Program-made: the position numbers and the translations under genes
In this document: piece by piece, positions 37,080-45,840 of the stretch
How positions within the stretch are numbered: the stretch's first letter is position 1
Layout of the letters: each line of letters starts with the position of its first letter
The notes under the pieces: generated by a model
What the model saw: only the letters and a program-made list of their open reading frames with translations
Database searches by the model: none
Told to the model about the DNA's origin: nothing
NCBI GenBank assembly: GCA_947488175.1
Contig: CANKYO010000011.1
Span: 93,307-157,306 of the forward strand
From: an uncultured Paracoccaceae bacterium
GTDB taxonomy: Bacteria; Pseudomonadota; Alphaproteobacteria; Rhodobacterales; Rhodobacteraceae
Length of the DNA: 64,000 nt
Reading direction: 5' to 3'

Positions 37080-38173
37080 AGTTCGAACTTTCGCAGAATG
37101 GGGACACCGATGAAATCCAGCAACGTTTTGGTGATCCGCGTCGCGATGCGCGCGCGTAGACCAAGATGGGCGACGTAAACCGCGGTGTATTCGATGGTCG
37201 GTCTGGCGCCCCGAAAGCGTTTAAAGGCGGCAGCCCCCGCGCTCATGTTGTAGAACTTCTGATGCTCGATGGCATAGCGGTGTCCAATCGCGTTGAGCAT
37301 GCGATAAAGCCCGGTTTTTTGCGGTTTGCCGGTATCATACCCGACAACCGGCATGGTCAAGGTGTTTCCGACATCGAACAGGCCGACCATGCCGTCAAGC
37401 TGGTCGTCATCACCGCGCAAACCGATGATCTGCAACAGCCCGATCTGATGGGCCTGCGCGAGATAGCTGGCGGTGTATTGCGGGTTCAGGGCGGTATATT
37501 TATCGAGATAAAGCATCTCGTAGAGGGACGCGGCGCGGCTGAAATCCTCGGCACTGAAAGTGGCGGCAGGCGCGATCTGGTAGGTGGTGTTTTCAAGCAG
37601 TTTGCGGTCTCGTTTGGCGTCCGCCGTCAAGGTCCCGCCGTCCTGCGGATCAAAGATATAGATCTGACGCGATGGCAGCATCAGAAACCCGGCTGATCTG
37701 AGTGCGGTGATCGTACCGGTATCCGCAACCGGGTTCAGCGAGCGGATGACGATGGCGCGGTCAGGATCGATTTGCGTCAAGTCATCGCGCAACGCTGTGG
37801 CATCCTGTGCAGTCAGGGCAGGTAACGGGTTGGTCGAAAACAGCCAGTTATTGGGCTGCACCTGCCGGTCAAGGCCCGTTGCCCGGATCAGCGGGCGGCA
37901 GGCGCGGATCAGGGCGATCAGCGTCTTTTGCAGTATCGGATGGGTGGCAAGATTGCGTGTTTCTTCAATGGCATAGTCGACATAGGCGACGGTCGGGCTG
38001 CAGATATAGCAGGTCGGTCCGTCACTGCGACTGATCGGCAGGATCAGATCGCCGATGCTGTAGCTTTCGATCTGCGCGGTCAGGTTGGTGATCAGGTCCG
38101 AGGATGGCGCGCGGCTGAAGATCTTGGTCAGTTTGCCGACCAGATCCGGCTGGTTGGCAATGCCGTCTGTCAT
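37076..38173 (-). CDS. GNAT-like/FemAB-like acyltransferase, unassigned
   Basis: 365-residue soluble protein. The C-terminal half (~200-340) has the look of a GNAT/FemAB-type acyltransferase: YEMLYLDKYTALNPQYT, then DGMVGLFDVGNTLTMPVVGYDT and KTGLYRMLNAIGHRYAIEHQ, followed by SAGAAAFKRFRGA. The N-terminal part (AYVDYAIEETRNLATHP) is unfamiliar. It is coupled by ATGA overlaps to the StiP-like gene upstream and to the Rieske gene downstream. Acylation of the metabolite made by the PRTase/HAD enzymes is a reasonable guess; the acyl donor could come from the convergent ketosynthase operon. Family assignment is moderate, function unknown. Confidence 0.65.
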   Translation of the reverse strand: MTDGIANQPDLVGKLTKIFSRAPSSDLITNLTAQIESYSIGDLILPISRSDGPTCYICSPTVAYVDYAIEETRNLATHPILQKTLIALIRACRPLIRATGLDRQVQPNNWLFSTNPLPALTAQDATALRDDLTQIDPDRAIVIRSLNPVADTGTITALRSAGFLMLPSRQIYIFDPQDGGTLTADAKRDRKLLENTTYQIAPAATFSAEDFSRAASLYEMLYLDKYTALNPQYTASYLAQAHQIGLLQIIGLRGDDDQLDGMVGLFDVGNTLTMPVVGYDTGKPQKTGLYRMLNAIGHRYAIEHQKFYNMSAGAAAFKRFRGARPTIEYTAVYVAHLGLRARIATRITKTLLDFIGVPILRKFEL

Positions 38174-39234
38174 GACGTTTTTTCAATGATCGTGACCGCG
38201 CGGTAGCCCGCGATCATGTCGGGTGCGACCTCGTAAGGGACATCGTTTTCCCGGATCAGATGCATCAGCGGGGCGGTGTCCGGTGCTGTGTCGCTGGCCA
38301 CATAGACCATATGCGGGCGGCGGCGCAGGACGGCGCGTGTGGCCTCCGCAAGGCTTGGCTTGATCCGGTTAAGGTTGCCGATGTTGTGCCATTTCGCCAG
38401 CGTGTCGATCGTGCGGCTGACCCGAGATCGGCGGGCGGTACGCACTGCGTCGTCCAGAGGATCGCAAGGCGGTGCATCCCAGACGAACTGCCGGGCAATG
38501 GCATCGACGAAGTCGCGGCTGACATCGTGACCGGCCAGATGGGGCAGGGTGGTGCAACCGTGATACCCGCCGCTGGACCGGATCGCGTCATTCAGAACCG
38601 TGCGGCTGACAAGGCCGGAGACCACACCGCCGAGGATGCCGGAGGGGATCAGCCAGTCGGTATCCGTGGGGGCCATCCATGCAAATCCGCCGATATCGCC
38701 AAGGGTGGCCATGCGTGGTTTTGGGATACCGCAATCAGGGGCGGCCTTGGCCAACTCACCCGCAATGGCACCCTTGCCGGTCCAGCCATCGACAAATACC
38801 ACAGATTCAGCCGCATAGTTGGACAGGATATGTCGCATTGCCACATGATCGAGGCCGCGATCACGGATGATGGATATACCGTAATGATGGCACTGGCGGC
38901 CCATTGTTTTCAGCGCACGTTTGAGCAGGACACCCACAGGCAACCCCGCCCTTGCGAGGCTGACCAGCGTGATTTCACCGTCGATCTGCTGGGCGATACC
39001 CTTGGCGAGCGAAACGACAGATTGCGCCATCAACGGCCCGTTCTCGGCCAGGGCTGCATGGTAGATGTCCATGTATTGCGCCGTTGGCGGTGCCTCTGGC
39101 GCCAGCAATTCCGAATAATGCAAGGTTCCGCTTTGGATCAGCGCCTCTTTCTGCGCGACGGGGGTGGGGTCCATATCGACCACCTGCAGCAACAGCGTGA
39201 CGTCATCAGGTGCATAAGAGCCGGAAAAACTCAT
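38170..39234 (-). CDS. StiP-type PRTase with C-terminal PELOTA-like domain
   Basis: 354 residues. The N-terminal part matches the so-called cysteine protease StiP / phosphoribosyltransferase-like (PRTase-CE) family: MDPTPVAQKEALIQSG, VSLARAGLPVGVLLKRAL and the PRPP-loop-like VVFVDGWTGKGAI. The C-terminal ~60 residues (VYVASDTAPDTAPLMHLIRENDVPYEV) resemble a PELOTA/L30e-type RNA-binding fold. Comparative studies of Ter operons place this family beside a second PRTase and a HAD phosphatase in a predicted nucleoside-like metabolite pathway, the arrangement seen here. ATGA overlaps join it to both neighbours. Confidence 0.82.
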   Translation of the reverse strand: MSFSGSYAPDDVTLLLQVVDMDPTPVAQKEALIQSGTLHYSELLAPEAPPTAQYMDIYHAALAENGPLMAQSVVSLAKGIAQQIDGEITLVSLARAGLPVGVLLKRALKTMGRQCHHYGISIIRDRGLDHVAMRHILSNYAAESVVFVDGWTGKGAIAGELAKAAPDCGIPKPRMATLGDIGGFAWMAPTDTDWLIPSGILGGVVSGLVSRTVLNDAIRSSGGYHGCTTLPHLAGHDVSRDFVDAIARQFVWDAPPCDPLDDAVRTARRSRVSRTIDTLAKWHNIGNLNRIKPSLAEATRAVLRRRPHMVYVASDTAPDTAPLMHLIRENDVPYEVAPDMIAGYRAVTIIEKTS

Positions 39235-39965
39235 AGCGCCGCCGCGATCTGGCTGCCGGTTGGCGTCATCAGGATATCGGCAAGCTGCATGTAATGCAGG
39301 TCGCTGACGCTGTCGCCAAACCCCATTGTCGGGCGGCTTTCATCGGCGTTCAGATGGGCGTGCAGATATCCGGTGGCCACCGCCTTGCCTGACCCCGGCG
39401 GGATCAGGGCGAGCGTTTCGGAATTGAAATGGCGGGTCCAGTTGGTGACAGGCACGGGCAGGGCCTTCAGGGCCTGCAGGCTGTCTGGTGTCACCTCGTT
39501 CAGTTTGAACACCACATAGGTGGCAACCCCATCCTCTTCCACGATCCACGACCGCAGGTCGATACCTGCGGCCTGTGCGGCAGCGCGGCCATCAGTCAGG
39601 ATCTGGTCCATCGTGTCGGCGAGCGGCGCAAGATGGCGTTCCATCTGCGCCTTCCACGGGGCGTGCGGTGTGCCATCGGGTTCAAGGATCACTGCACCGT
39701 TGGAAATAATTGCCCAGGACCGGAATGGCAGATCAACGCGGGCGAACGCATCGCCGGATCGGGCGGTGACCGGGATCAGTTCCGTCGTGGCGTTCAGCCA
39801 TTCGAACAAGGCCGACTGCCGGGCGGTCATGAACGATGACTTGCGCGGGTCGCCATTGGCGGCGACCGCAGCCTGCCGGTGCGGATCGGCCCCGTTCATC
39901 TTGCGCCGGGTCTGAAACAACGTGTCATCAAGATCCGCAAAGACGAGTGGTTTGAGGTCAGGCAT
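39231..39965 (-). CDS. HAD-superfamily hydrolase of the Ter biosynthetic module
   Basis: 244-residue HAD phosphatase. Motif I is FADLDDTLFQ (nucleophile Asp11, acid Asp13), and motif IV is MGFGDSVSDLHYMQ. A C2-type cap of about 120 residues lies between them, as in Cof/SPP-like phosphatases. It probably removes a phosphate from the product of the neighbouring PRTases. ATG 39965 lies within the end of the PRTase gene (eight-base overlap) and its TGA overlaps the StiP-like ATG by four bases. Confidence 0.85.
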   Translation of the reverse strand: MPDLKPLVFADLDDTLFQTRRKMNGADPHRQAAVAANGDPRKSSFMTARQSALFEWLNATTELIPVTARSGDAFARVDLPFRSWAIISNGAVILEPDGTPHAPWKAQMERHLAPLADTMDQILTDGRAAAQAAGIDLRSWIVEEDGVATYVVFKLNEVTPDSLQALKALPVPVTNWTRHFNSETLALIPPGSGKAVATGYLHAHLNADESRPTMGFGDSVSDLHYMQLADILMTPTGSQIAAAL

Positions 39966-41061
39966 AAAGGCTCAGAACCTCAGGGTTCAACGCATCCAGC
40001 AACACCGGATCAACGCTGCCGGGTGGGGTTTCGACGCACAGGATGATGCGGTCATAGGCGTCAGGATCGACGTTATAAAGGTAGTTGGGCAGGCCCAGCC
40101 CATAATTGTCCTGACACCGGATCAGGTCGGTGATCATCAGCCCCTTGAAGATGGGTGACCGTCCGACGGCGGCAAATTTCACATTCTCGCCCGCATGGGC
40201 CAGATGTTCGGCCAGCAGAAACGGCTGCCAGACAAATTCCGACGTGCCAAGGACCAGCGTCCGGCGCCCGGGCCGTGCGTCACTGTCCAGCATCCGGTGA
40301 TTTTCGACAATGCCCTGCCGGCCCCAGTCGGGATTGCGCGTCAGGTCATAGGCGCCCTGTTCGGCCACGTCATCCGGCAGACGGGACAAGGCGACATTGT
40401 TGCTGGGCGTCCAGCTGTAGCGGCCATTGGCGAGCGCGGTGCTGGTGACGTTTGCGTCTGGAAAAACAGATGCCACGGCGGCGGCGGCCTTGCCTGCGGA
40501 CCAGTCTGTCAGGAACGTACAGATGATGTGGCTGGGCGCGATGCCCCGTTCATGCAGCGCGCGGGCGAGGTTGTGCAGCGTCTTGCCGGTTGTCGCCTCA
40601 TCATCCACGAGAATAAGCGTCTTGGCATTCATCAGCATGGCACGATGGGCTGGATCGGACGGCATGTGCATCAGTTGATGGGTGGCGTGGCTGTGTTCTT
40701 CCTTGAAATGGGCAAGCATGTTGTCGCTGAGCGGGTGGCGCGTTGTCGGCAAGTACAGCGCATCATCGCGCCCCAGCGCATCATGCACACCCGCACCCAT
40801 GCCGATGGCGGTTTCGGCCATGCCCACGACAAGGATCGGGCCGGGCAGGTCGCGGGGCATTTGCGCAGCAAGGTCCAGATAGGTCTGGCGCATGACTAGC
40901 GGGCAAACGGGGACATATCGCCCAAGCACCTTGCTGACAAAGATGAAGGCGCGTTTGGGGTTGCGCCGTTCGGCAAATCCGAACAGATCTTCTGGAGGCA
41001 GGAGGCTATTGAACACCTCAACCGCCGCACTTCCAGTTGTCATGTCGGCCGTCAGTTTCAT
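39958..41061 (-). CDS. Phosphoribosyltransferase with TRSP-type C-terminal domain
   Basis: 367-residue protein. A type I PRTase core carries the PRPP loop LILVDDEATTGKTL near residues 150-160 and upstream PILVVGMAETAIGMG. A C-terminal domain of about 120 residues (VLGTSEFVWQPFLLAEHL, GLGLPNYLYNV) corresponds to the TRSP extension seen in Ter-linked PRTases. It should attach a base-like moiety to ribose-5-phosphate, or the reverse. ATG 41061 is six bases after a perfect AGGAGG; ATG 41067 directly abuts that SD and is less likely. Two hairpins separate it from the terD gene upstream. Confidence 0.85.
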   Translation of the reverse strand: MKLTADMTTGSAAVEVFNSLLPPEDLFGFAERRNPKRAFIFVSKVLGRYVPVCPLVMRQTYLDLAAQMPRDLPGPILVVGMAETAIGMGAGVHDALGRDDALYLPTTRHPLSDNMLAHFKEEHSHATHQLMHMPSDPAHRAMLMNAKTLILVDDEATTGKTLHNLARALHERGIAPSHIICTFLTDWSAGKAAAAVASVFPDANVTSTALANGRYSWTPSNNVALSRLPDDVAEQGAYDLTRNPDWGRQGIVENHRMLDSDARPGRRTLVLGTSEFVWQPFLLAEHLAHAGENVKFAAVGRSPIFKGLMITDLIRCQDNYGLGLPNYLYNVDPDAYDRIILCVETPPGSVDPVLLDALNPEVLSLYA

Positions 41062-41096
41062 CTGCATCCTCCTGAAAGTGTTGTTTTAAAATATTT

Positions 41097-41152
41097 GCGC
41101 GACCCGATTTGAAACGGATCGCGCGATTGTCAGGGCAGGACATCCTGCCCTG
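41097..41152 (-). terminator. Tandem hairpins between terD and the PRTase gene
   Basis: Two stem-loops in the 98-bp gap. CAGGGCAGGA / TCCTGCCCTG (41131-41152) comes first on the minus strand; GCGCGATCCG pairs with CGGGTCGCGC (41097-41124, one mismatch, 8-base loop) and is followed by AAATATTTT. They could terminate or attenuate, making the biosynthetic genes a lower-expressed tail of the ter transcript. Confidence 0.5.
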
Positions 41153-41159
41153 TGGGGCG

Positions 41160-41732
41160 TTAGCCGATATTCACGCCATGCTGGGAGGCAAGCGCGCCCA
41201 GACCGCCGGAGAAGCCCTGGCCCACGGCCTTGAATTTCCACTCGTCACCATGGCGATAAAGCTCACCAAAGATCATGGCGGTTTCGGTTGAATAATCTTC
41301 GGACAGATCGAAGCGCACGATTTCGGCGTTGCCGGAATTGTTGACCACGCGAACAAATGCGTTGGATACCTGACCAAAGTTCTGCCCACGGCTGTCGGCA
41401 TCGTGGATCGTGACACCAATGACCAGTTTCTTGACGTCGGCAGGGATACTGGGCAGTTCCACCTTGATCTGTTCGTCGTCGCCTTCGCCTTCACCGGTGC
41501 GGTTATCGCCCAGATGTTCAACGCCCGCGCCGGTCTTGTTGTTGTAGAAGATAAAGTCCGCATCGGACCGCACCTTGCCGTCTTCACCGGTGATGAACAT
41601 CACCGCGTCGAGATCAAAATCCGCACCATCCGTGGCGCGCGTGTCCCAGCCCAGACCGACCATGGCAGAGGTCAGACCCGGTGCCTCTTTTGAGAGAGAA
41701 ACGTTGCCGCCTTTGGAGAGGGATACACCCAT
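41160..41732 (-). CDS. terD: TerD family protein
   Basis: 190-residue single-domain TerD protein, a Ca2+-binding beta-sandwich linked to tellurite and general stress resistance. Typical motifs: [23 protein letters not shown], acidic metal sites DFDLDA and [13 protein letters not shown], then [13 protein letters not shown] and [22 protein letters not shown]. All acidic ligands appear intact. The start is ATG 41732 with AAGGA seven bases upstream. It is about 65-70% similar by eye to the next TerD (41850-42428), suggesting duplication. Confidence 0.95.
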   Translation of the reverse strand: MGVSLSKGGNVSLSKEAPGLTSAMVGLGWDTRATDGADFDLDAVMFITGEDGKVRSDADFIFYNNKTGAGVEHLGDNRTGEGEGDDEQIKVELPSIPADVKKLVIGVTIHDADSRGQNFGQVSNAFVRVVNNSGNAEIVRFDLSEDYSTETAMIFGELYRHGDEWKFKAVGQGFSGGLGALASQHGVNIG

Positions 41733-41780
41733 GTTCAATTCCTTCTTTTTTGAATGATTGGCATTAAGCCGTTGAAGTTA

Positions 41781-41807
41781 CAGGATATGATGTATGGTCA
41801 TATCCTG
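41781..41807. repeat. Perfect 10-bp inverted repeat between two terD genes
   Basis: CAGGATATGA / TCATATCCTG with a 7-base loop. The T run (CGATTTTT) lies on the plus-strand side, so for the minus-strand operon it is not a standard terminator; it could be an RNA processing site, an operator, or a terminator for antisense transcription. Confidence 0.6.
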
Positions 41808-41849
41808 CGATTTTTAGGGGGAAGAATCTCGGATTCTCGTCAGATATGA

Positions 41850-42428
41850 TTATCCGATATTCACACCGAACTGGTTACACATCGCGCCAAGACCCCCGGC
41901 ATAGCCTTGCCCGACCGCCTTGAATTTCCATTCACCAGCATTTCGGTAAAGCTCTCCAAAGACCATCGCGGTCTCGGTCGAATAATCCTCGGACAGGTCA
42001 AAACGCACGACCTCGGCACCGGTGTCTTCGTTGACGATCCGAATGAAGGCATTGACCACCTGACCAAAGTTCTGGCCGCGACTGTCGGCGTCGTGGATCG
42101 TGACTGTGATGGCGACTTTTTCCACATCGGCGGCCATCTTGGACAGATCGACCTTGATCTGTTCGTCGTCGCCGTCACCTTCGCCGGTCCGGTTGTCGCC
42201 GGTATGGGTCACCGATTTTTCGGCGCTTTCCATCTGATTGTAGAAGATGAAATCGTGATCGCCGCGCACCTTGCCAGTGGCGTTAAGCAGAAATGCGGAA
42301 GCATCGAGGTCAAAGTCTGCCCCGTCCGTGCCCCGTTCGTCCCAACCCAGGCCGACGACCATCCGCTGCATGCTCGGGTCTGTTTTGGTCAGGCTGAGGT
42401 TGCCGCCTTTTTGAAGTGAAAGTCCCAT
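41850..42428 (-). CDS. terD: TerD family protein
   Basis: 192-residue TerD paralogue. It shares with its neighbour [72 protein letters not shown] and [21 protein letters not shown]. All Ca2+-ligand positions are kept. It lies 13 bases downstream of the antiporter gene with a strong AAGGAGG SD six bases before ATG 42428, suggesting high translation. TerD proteins are cytosolic and probably peripheral to a membrane metal-sensing complex. Confidence 0.95.
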   Translation of the reverse strand: MGLSLQKGGNLSLTKTDPSMQRMVVGLGWDERGTDGADFDLDASAFLLNATGKVRGDHDFIFYNQMESAEKSVTHTGDNRTGEGDGDDEQIKVDLSKMAADVEKVAITVTIHDADSRGQNFGQVVNAFIRIVNEDTGAEVVRFDLSEDYSTETAMVFGELYRNAGEWKFKAVGQGYAGGLGAMCNQFGVNIG

Positions 42429-42441
42429 TTAATCCTCCTTT

Positions 42442-43419
42442 TTATGCTGTCATTTGCGGCACAAGATATTGCGCCGCGACGAATGCGGCATAGGCCGCGA
42501 CCATGATGTAGCCCATCGTTTTGGTGATCTTGCCAATGGTCAGCATCCAGATGGCAAAGCCAACTGACACCCCGACTGTCGCCCACATCTGTATTCCGGT
42601 CAGGACCGGCACAACGTCAAGCGGTTTGATGATCGCAGTCAGACCAATGATGGACAGGATATTGAACGTGTTGGACCCGATGATATTGCCCAGGATCAGG
42701 CCCAGCGACCGCTTGCGGGCTGCAGCGATACAGGTCGACAATTCGGGCAGTGATGTGCCAAAGGCGACGACCGTCAAGCCGATGATTGCTTCGGGAACCC
42801 CGATGATCGTCCCGGTCACAACCGCGCCCTTGACCAGCATTTCCGATCCGACAGCCAGTGAGACGAGCCCGCCGATCAGAAAGGCAACCGCGACACCCAT
42901 GGTCTGAATGCTGCCACCTTCATCATCGTCGTCATCTTCCTCAAGCTCGAGGCTGTTCGTGGCGTATTGGTAGCCGACGAAAGCAACCAGAATACCGAAC
43001 ATGATCAGGCCGAGCACCAGTGAAAAGACGCCCACCATCATACCGTAGATCAGAATGCCGGTCGCCAGCAGCATCATGACGAGATCCTTCATCAGATCCT
43101 TGGCCTTGCCTTCGATCTGCAGGACAATCGCGGTCGCCCCCAGCACCAGCAGGATATTGGCGATATTCGAGCCCAGCACGTTGCCAAGTGATATGCCAGG
43201 AAAGCCCTGCAGGTTGGCGTTTACGGATGTGAAGAGTTCCGGCACCGACGTGCCGAAAGAAATGATGGTGGCCCCGATGAACAAAGGGGACAGCCCAGTA
43301 CGTTCGGCCACAAAAACGGCCGCGTCAATCGTCCAATCGCCACCCTTGATCAGCAAATACAAGCCAAACAGGACGGCACCCGCCGACAATACGAAGAGTT
43401 CGTAGTTTGAGAGATCCAA
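42442..43419 (-). CDS. Calcium/sodium antiporter (CaCA family, YrbG-like)
   Basis: 325-residue inner-membrane cation exchanger with about ten membrane helices. The two inverted alpha-repeats are clear: ISFGTSVPELFTS with GNVLGSNIANI, and VAFGTSLPELSTC with GNIIGSNTFNI. The central cytosolic loop holds an acidic run LELEEDDDDDEGG that could bind cations. Its position between terB and terD is where an integral-membrane TerC would be expected; no TerC is present in the window, so this protein may supply the membrane component. It is 15 bases downstream of terB. Confidence 0.93.
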   Translation of the reverse strand: MDLSNYELFVLSAGAVLFGLYLLIKGGDWTIDAAVFVAERTGLSPLFIGATIISFGTSVPELFTSVNANLQGFPGISLGNVLGSNIANILLVLGATAIVLQIEGKAKDLMKDLVMMLLATGILIYGMMVGVFSLVLGLIMFGILVAFVGYQYATNSLELEEDDDDDEGGSIQTMGVAVAFLIGGLVSLAVGSEMLVKGAVVTGTIIGVPEAIIGLTVVAFGTSLPELSTCIAAARKRSLGLILGNIIGSNTFNILSIIGLTAIIKPLDVVPVLTGIQMWATVGVSVGFAIWMLTIGKITKTMGYIMVAAYAAFVAAQYLVPQMTA

Positions 43420-43434
43420 CAGATTCAGTCCTGA

Positions 43435-43884
43435 TCAGAGGTCAAATTCGGACGGGGACAGGCCCAATTCCGTGCAGATTTCAGATACTACCTTGCGTTC
43501 GTCCGCGTCGAAATCGCCATCGGCGGCCCCGATCACACAGCAGACACGCACCATTGTCCGGGCGGCCTCATCATTGCCGCGCAGGCGGGTGATCTTTTTC
43601 ATCGCCTCGATCTTGCCGATGGCCGCGTCGAATTCGAACCCTTCGACGATCTTGTTGAAGCTGGCGATGACCTTGGACATGTCAAACACGCTCAACTCTT
43701 CAGAGCGGTTGATGAACGCCGCCATCTTCTGCTTTTCCTCGGAGCTGATATTGCCATCCGCTGCGGCCACAAGCGCGCAACCGGCAACAACGGCTTCCAT
43801 GAAATCGTTATTCTTGTATTTCGCCACTTCGGTCTTCATCTTGTCCCGGGCGGCGGCAGCATTTGTTTTCAGCCAGTTCAGCAT
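43435..43884 (-). CDS. terB: Tellurite resistance protein TerB
   Basis: 149-residue all-helical TerB, close to the E. coli plasmid form in length and motifs: NWLKTNAAAARDKMKTEV, NDFMEAVVAGCALVAAADG, then the second acidic metal site CVIGAADGDFDADERKVV. It is a cytosolic, membrane-associating protein thought to bridge TerC and TerD. SD AAGGGG precedes ATG 43884. It lies between terA-like and antiporter genes on the same transcript. Confidence 0.95.
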   Translation of the reverse strand: MLNWLKTNAAAARDKMKTEVAKYKNNDFMEAVVAGCALVAAADGNISSEEKQKMAAFINRSEELSVFDMSKVIASFNKIVEGFEFDAAIGKIEAMKKITRLRGNDEAARTMVRVCCVIGAADGDFDADERKVVSEICTELGLSPSEFDL

Positions 43885-43900
43885 TGTCTTAATCCCCTTC

Positions 43901-45103
43901 TTATTTACGTCCGGCGCGCCATTGCAGCGGGTACCGGTAGTGTTCGCTCATTTGTGGATGGGCCTGGAAGTATCTGACTTCCCTTGAAAATTTGATCCCA
44001 CCATTGTCGTTCGTGATCTCGGCTATGGCGCACATACCAAGATTGCTGGCCTCGTCCAGCTTGACCTCGACCGGGCCACTGCCCGGAATATAGATCGTGA
44101 TCACCCCGTCGGCAGAGGCCCAGTTGGGCACACCTTCATAGATGAACGCATAGACCAGCACCCGGCGCAGATGCTGCCATTGGCTGCCATTGATCCGCAT
44201 CCATTCGCCACCGGCAACCTCACCCGTGCGGTCGTCGCCTGCCAGTTCGATAAATGGGGCCTGTTCGTACCGCCCGAACGTGTTGCCCAGCGCCTGCACG
44301 GCACCAACAGCACCATCTGACATTTCGAAAAAACAGCCCAGGTCAAGGTCAATCGCTTTGCCGCGCGATCCGAATATCCCTTTCTTCTTGGCGCCGGTCT
44401 GGGTCCAGTTGAGGTTGATTTCAATTTGGCCAAAACCCTCGCTTTTCTTGGCGAGGCTGACTGATGGCTTGTCCTTGGTCAGTGTGACCTTTGACAGATT
44501 CACCGACGGTGCAGGGCTTGGCACTGGCGGCGGTGTCGGGGCAGGGGGTGGCGTTGGTGCCGCGGCGGGTGCGGTATCAATCACCACGCCGTAATTGGTG
44601 GCAAGCGGGGCCAGCCCGCCATTGAACCCTTGCGCCACGGCGCGGAATTTCCACTGCCCATTACGCAGATAAAGCTCACCCAGGATCAGTGCGGCCTCTG
44701 ATGCGTCGCCAGTTGCGATATCAAAGACGACAGCCTCTCCGCCATTGGGGGCCGCTGTCACGCTGAGCGTTTCAAGCGCGCTGACCGGTCCAGCGGCCGT
44801 TGTGCCAACAATAGCGACAGATGTGACATCGCTGGCCAGCTTTGACAGATCAACGGCAAAGCTGGTTCTGCGCCCGGCACCTTCGGCAACAGCAAGATCT
44901 TTCAGTTGGACAGACCCGTCCTTCGACTGGCGCTGTCCGTAAAAGATCATGTCGTCGTCGCTGCGTACTTTCTTGGCGTCGGTCAGCAGAAAACAGGAGA
45001 CGTCCAGTTCTTCGGCATTGGGGTTGCGGTCTTTCCACGCCACAGTCACCTGCAGCGTGGTCGAAGAAAGCGGGGCATTACCGCCCTTTGTCAAATTCAC
45101 CAT
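43901..45103 (-). CDS. TerA-like protein: two TerD-type domains joined by a proline-rich linker
   Basis: 400 residues. N-terminal TerD-like domain (~1-175) with LTKGGNAPLSS, ELDVSCFLL and LILGELYLRNGQWKFRAVAQG, but weaker acidic sites than the neighbouring TerDs. Then a Pro/Ala-rich linker (~178-200). Then a second domain (~205-385) with VSLAKKS, INLNWTQTG, AIDLDLGCFFE and GDDRTGEVAGGEW, which resembles TerA. The C-terminal Tyr/Arg-rich tail is unique. The tandem design fits TerA/TerF-like multi-domain members. The first domain may have lost Ca2+ binding ([11 protein letters not shown] is absent). Confidence 0.85.
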   Translation of the reverse strand: MVNLTKGGNAPLSSTTLQVTVAWKDRNPNAEELDVSCFLLTDAKKVRSDDDMIFYGQRQSKDGSVQLKDLAVAEGAGRRTSFAVDLSKLASDVTSVAIVGTTAAGPVSALETLSVTAAPNGGEAVVFDIATGDASEAALILGELYLRNGQWKFRAVAQGFNGGLAPLATNYGVVIDTAPAAAPTPPPAPTPPPVPSPAPSVNLSKVTLTKDKPSVSLAKKSEGFGQIEINLNWTQTGAKKKGIFGSRGKAIDLDLGCFFEMSDGAVGAVQALGNTFGRYEQAPFIELAGDDRTGEVAGGEWMRINGSQWQHLRRVLVYAFIYEGVPNWASADGVITIYIPGSGPVEVKLDEASNLGMCAIAEITNDNGGIKFSREVRYFQAHPQMSEHYRYPLQWRAGRK

Positions 45104-45152
45104 ATCAATTCCCTATCAGACTTGTGCGTGCAAGTGCTGTGATTGTTGGGGT

Positions 45153-45731
45153 TCAGATATGCTGCAGGGCGTCAGGGACAAGCTCATCAGCTTTGCGGCC
45201 CACGCCGGGTGCGCCGACGGCCTTAAGCTGCCAATCCCCACCGCTGCGTGACAGCACGGCCATCACCACGCCGGTATGCGCGCCCTGATCGGTCAGGGTG
45301 AAGCGGCAAAGTTCCTTCTGGGTGTCGTCGTCCATGATGCGGCAGAAGGCGTTATCGACTTCGTTGAAGGTCTGTCCGCGATAGGAATTCACAAAGAAAA
45401 CAAGCGTTTCGACGTTGCTGTCCAACCGGTCGAGGTCGATCTTGATCACCTCATCATCGCCGTCACCTTCACCGGTCAGGTTGTCGCCGGTATGCAGGAT
45501 CGATCCGTCGGCTGACTGAAGCTGACCAAAAAACACAATGCCGGTTGGCTGTTTGGAGGCGTCGAAAGTGATCACAGAGGCATCAAGGTCAATATCTTTC
45601 GGACCGGTCAGCTTGGCAAAGAACCCTTTGGGCGCAACCGGGTCCCAGCCCAGCCCCATATGCACGCTCTTGAGGCCTGCAGATTCCTTTTTCAGGCTGA
45701 TGGATTGTCCCTTTGACAGAGAAATGGCCAT
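45153..45731 (-). CDS. TerD family protein, TerZ-like
   Basis: 192-residue TerD-domain protein, the most divergent of the single-domain copies. MAISLSKGQSISLKK and MGLGWDP start the fold, with an insertion (KGFFAKLTGPK) before DIDLDAS; the acidic site [19 protein letters not shown] is kept, and SYRGQTFNEVDNAFCRI matches TerZ. The C-terminus is distinct (PGVGRKADELVPDALQHI). It is the first TerD gene of the operon, about 110 bases downstream of the kinase stop, with AAGGGAG as SD. Confidence 0.9.
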   Translation of the reverse strand: MAISLSKGQSISLKKESAGLKSVHMGLGWDPVAPKGFFAKLTGPKDIDLDASVITFDASKQPTGIVFFGQLQSADGSILHTGDNLTGEGDGDDEVIKIDLDRLDSNVETLVFFVNSYRGQTFNEVDNAFCRIMDDDTQKELCRFTLTDQGAHTGVVMAVLSRSGGDWQLKAVGAPGVGRKADELVPDALQHI

Positions 45732-45840
45732 TGATGTCTCCCTTTTATGATTGCTTGGAGGATATTTAGGACGTGACGTTCTGGTTTAAAGTGCTGTCTG
45801 GATGACTTGACAAGCGTTTAAGCGGGTAATCGCGACATAA

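Noticed and set aside
38260..39294. 344-codon plus-strand frame opposite the StiP-like gene
   Set aside because: No motif, Cys/His/Arg-rich composition, and it covers a gene with clear PRTase-like motifs on the minus strand.
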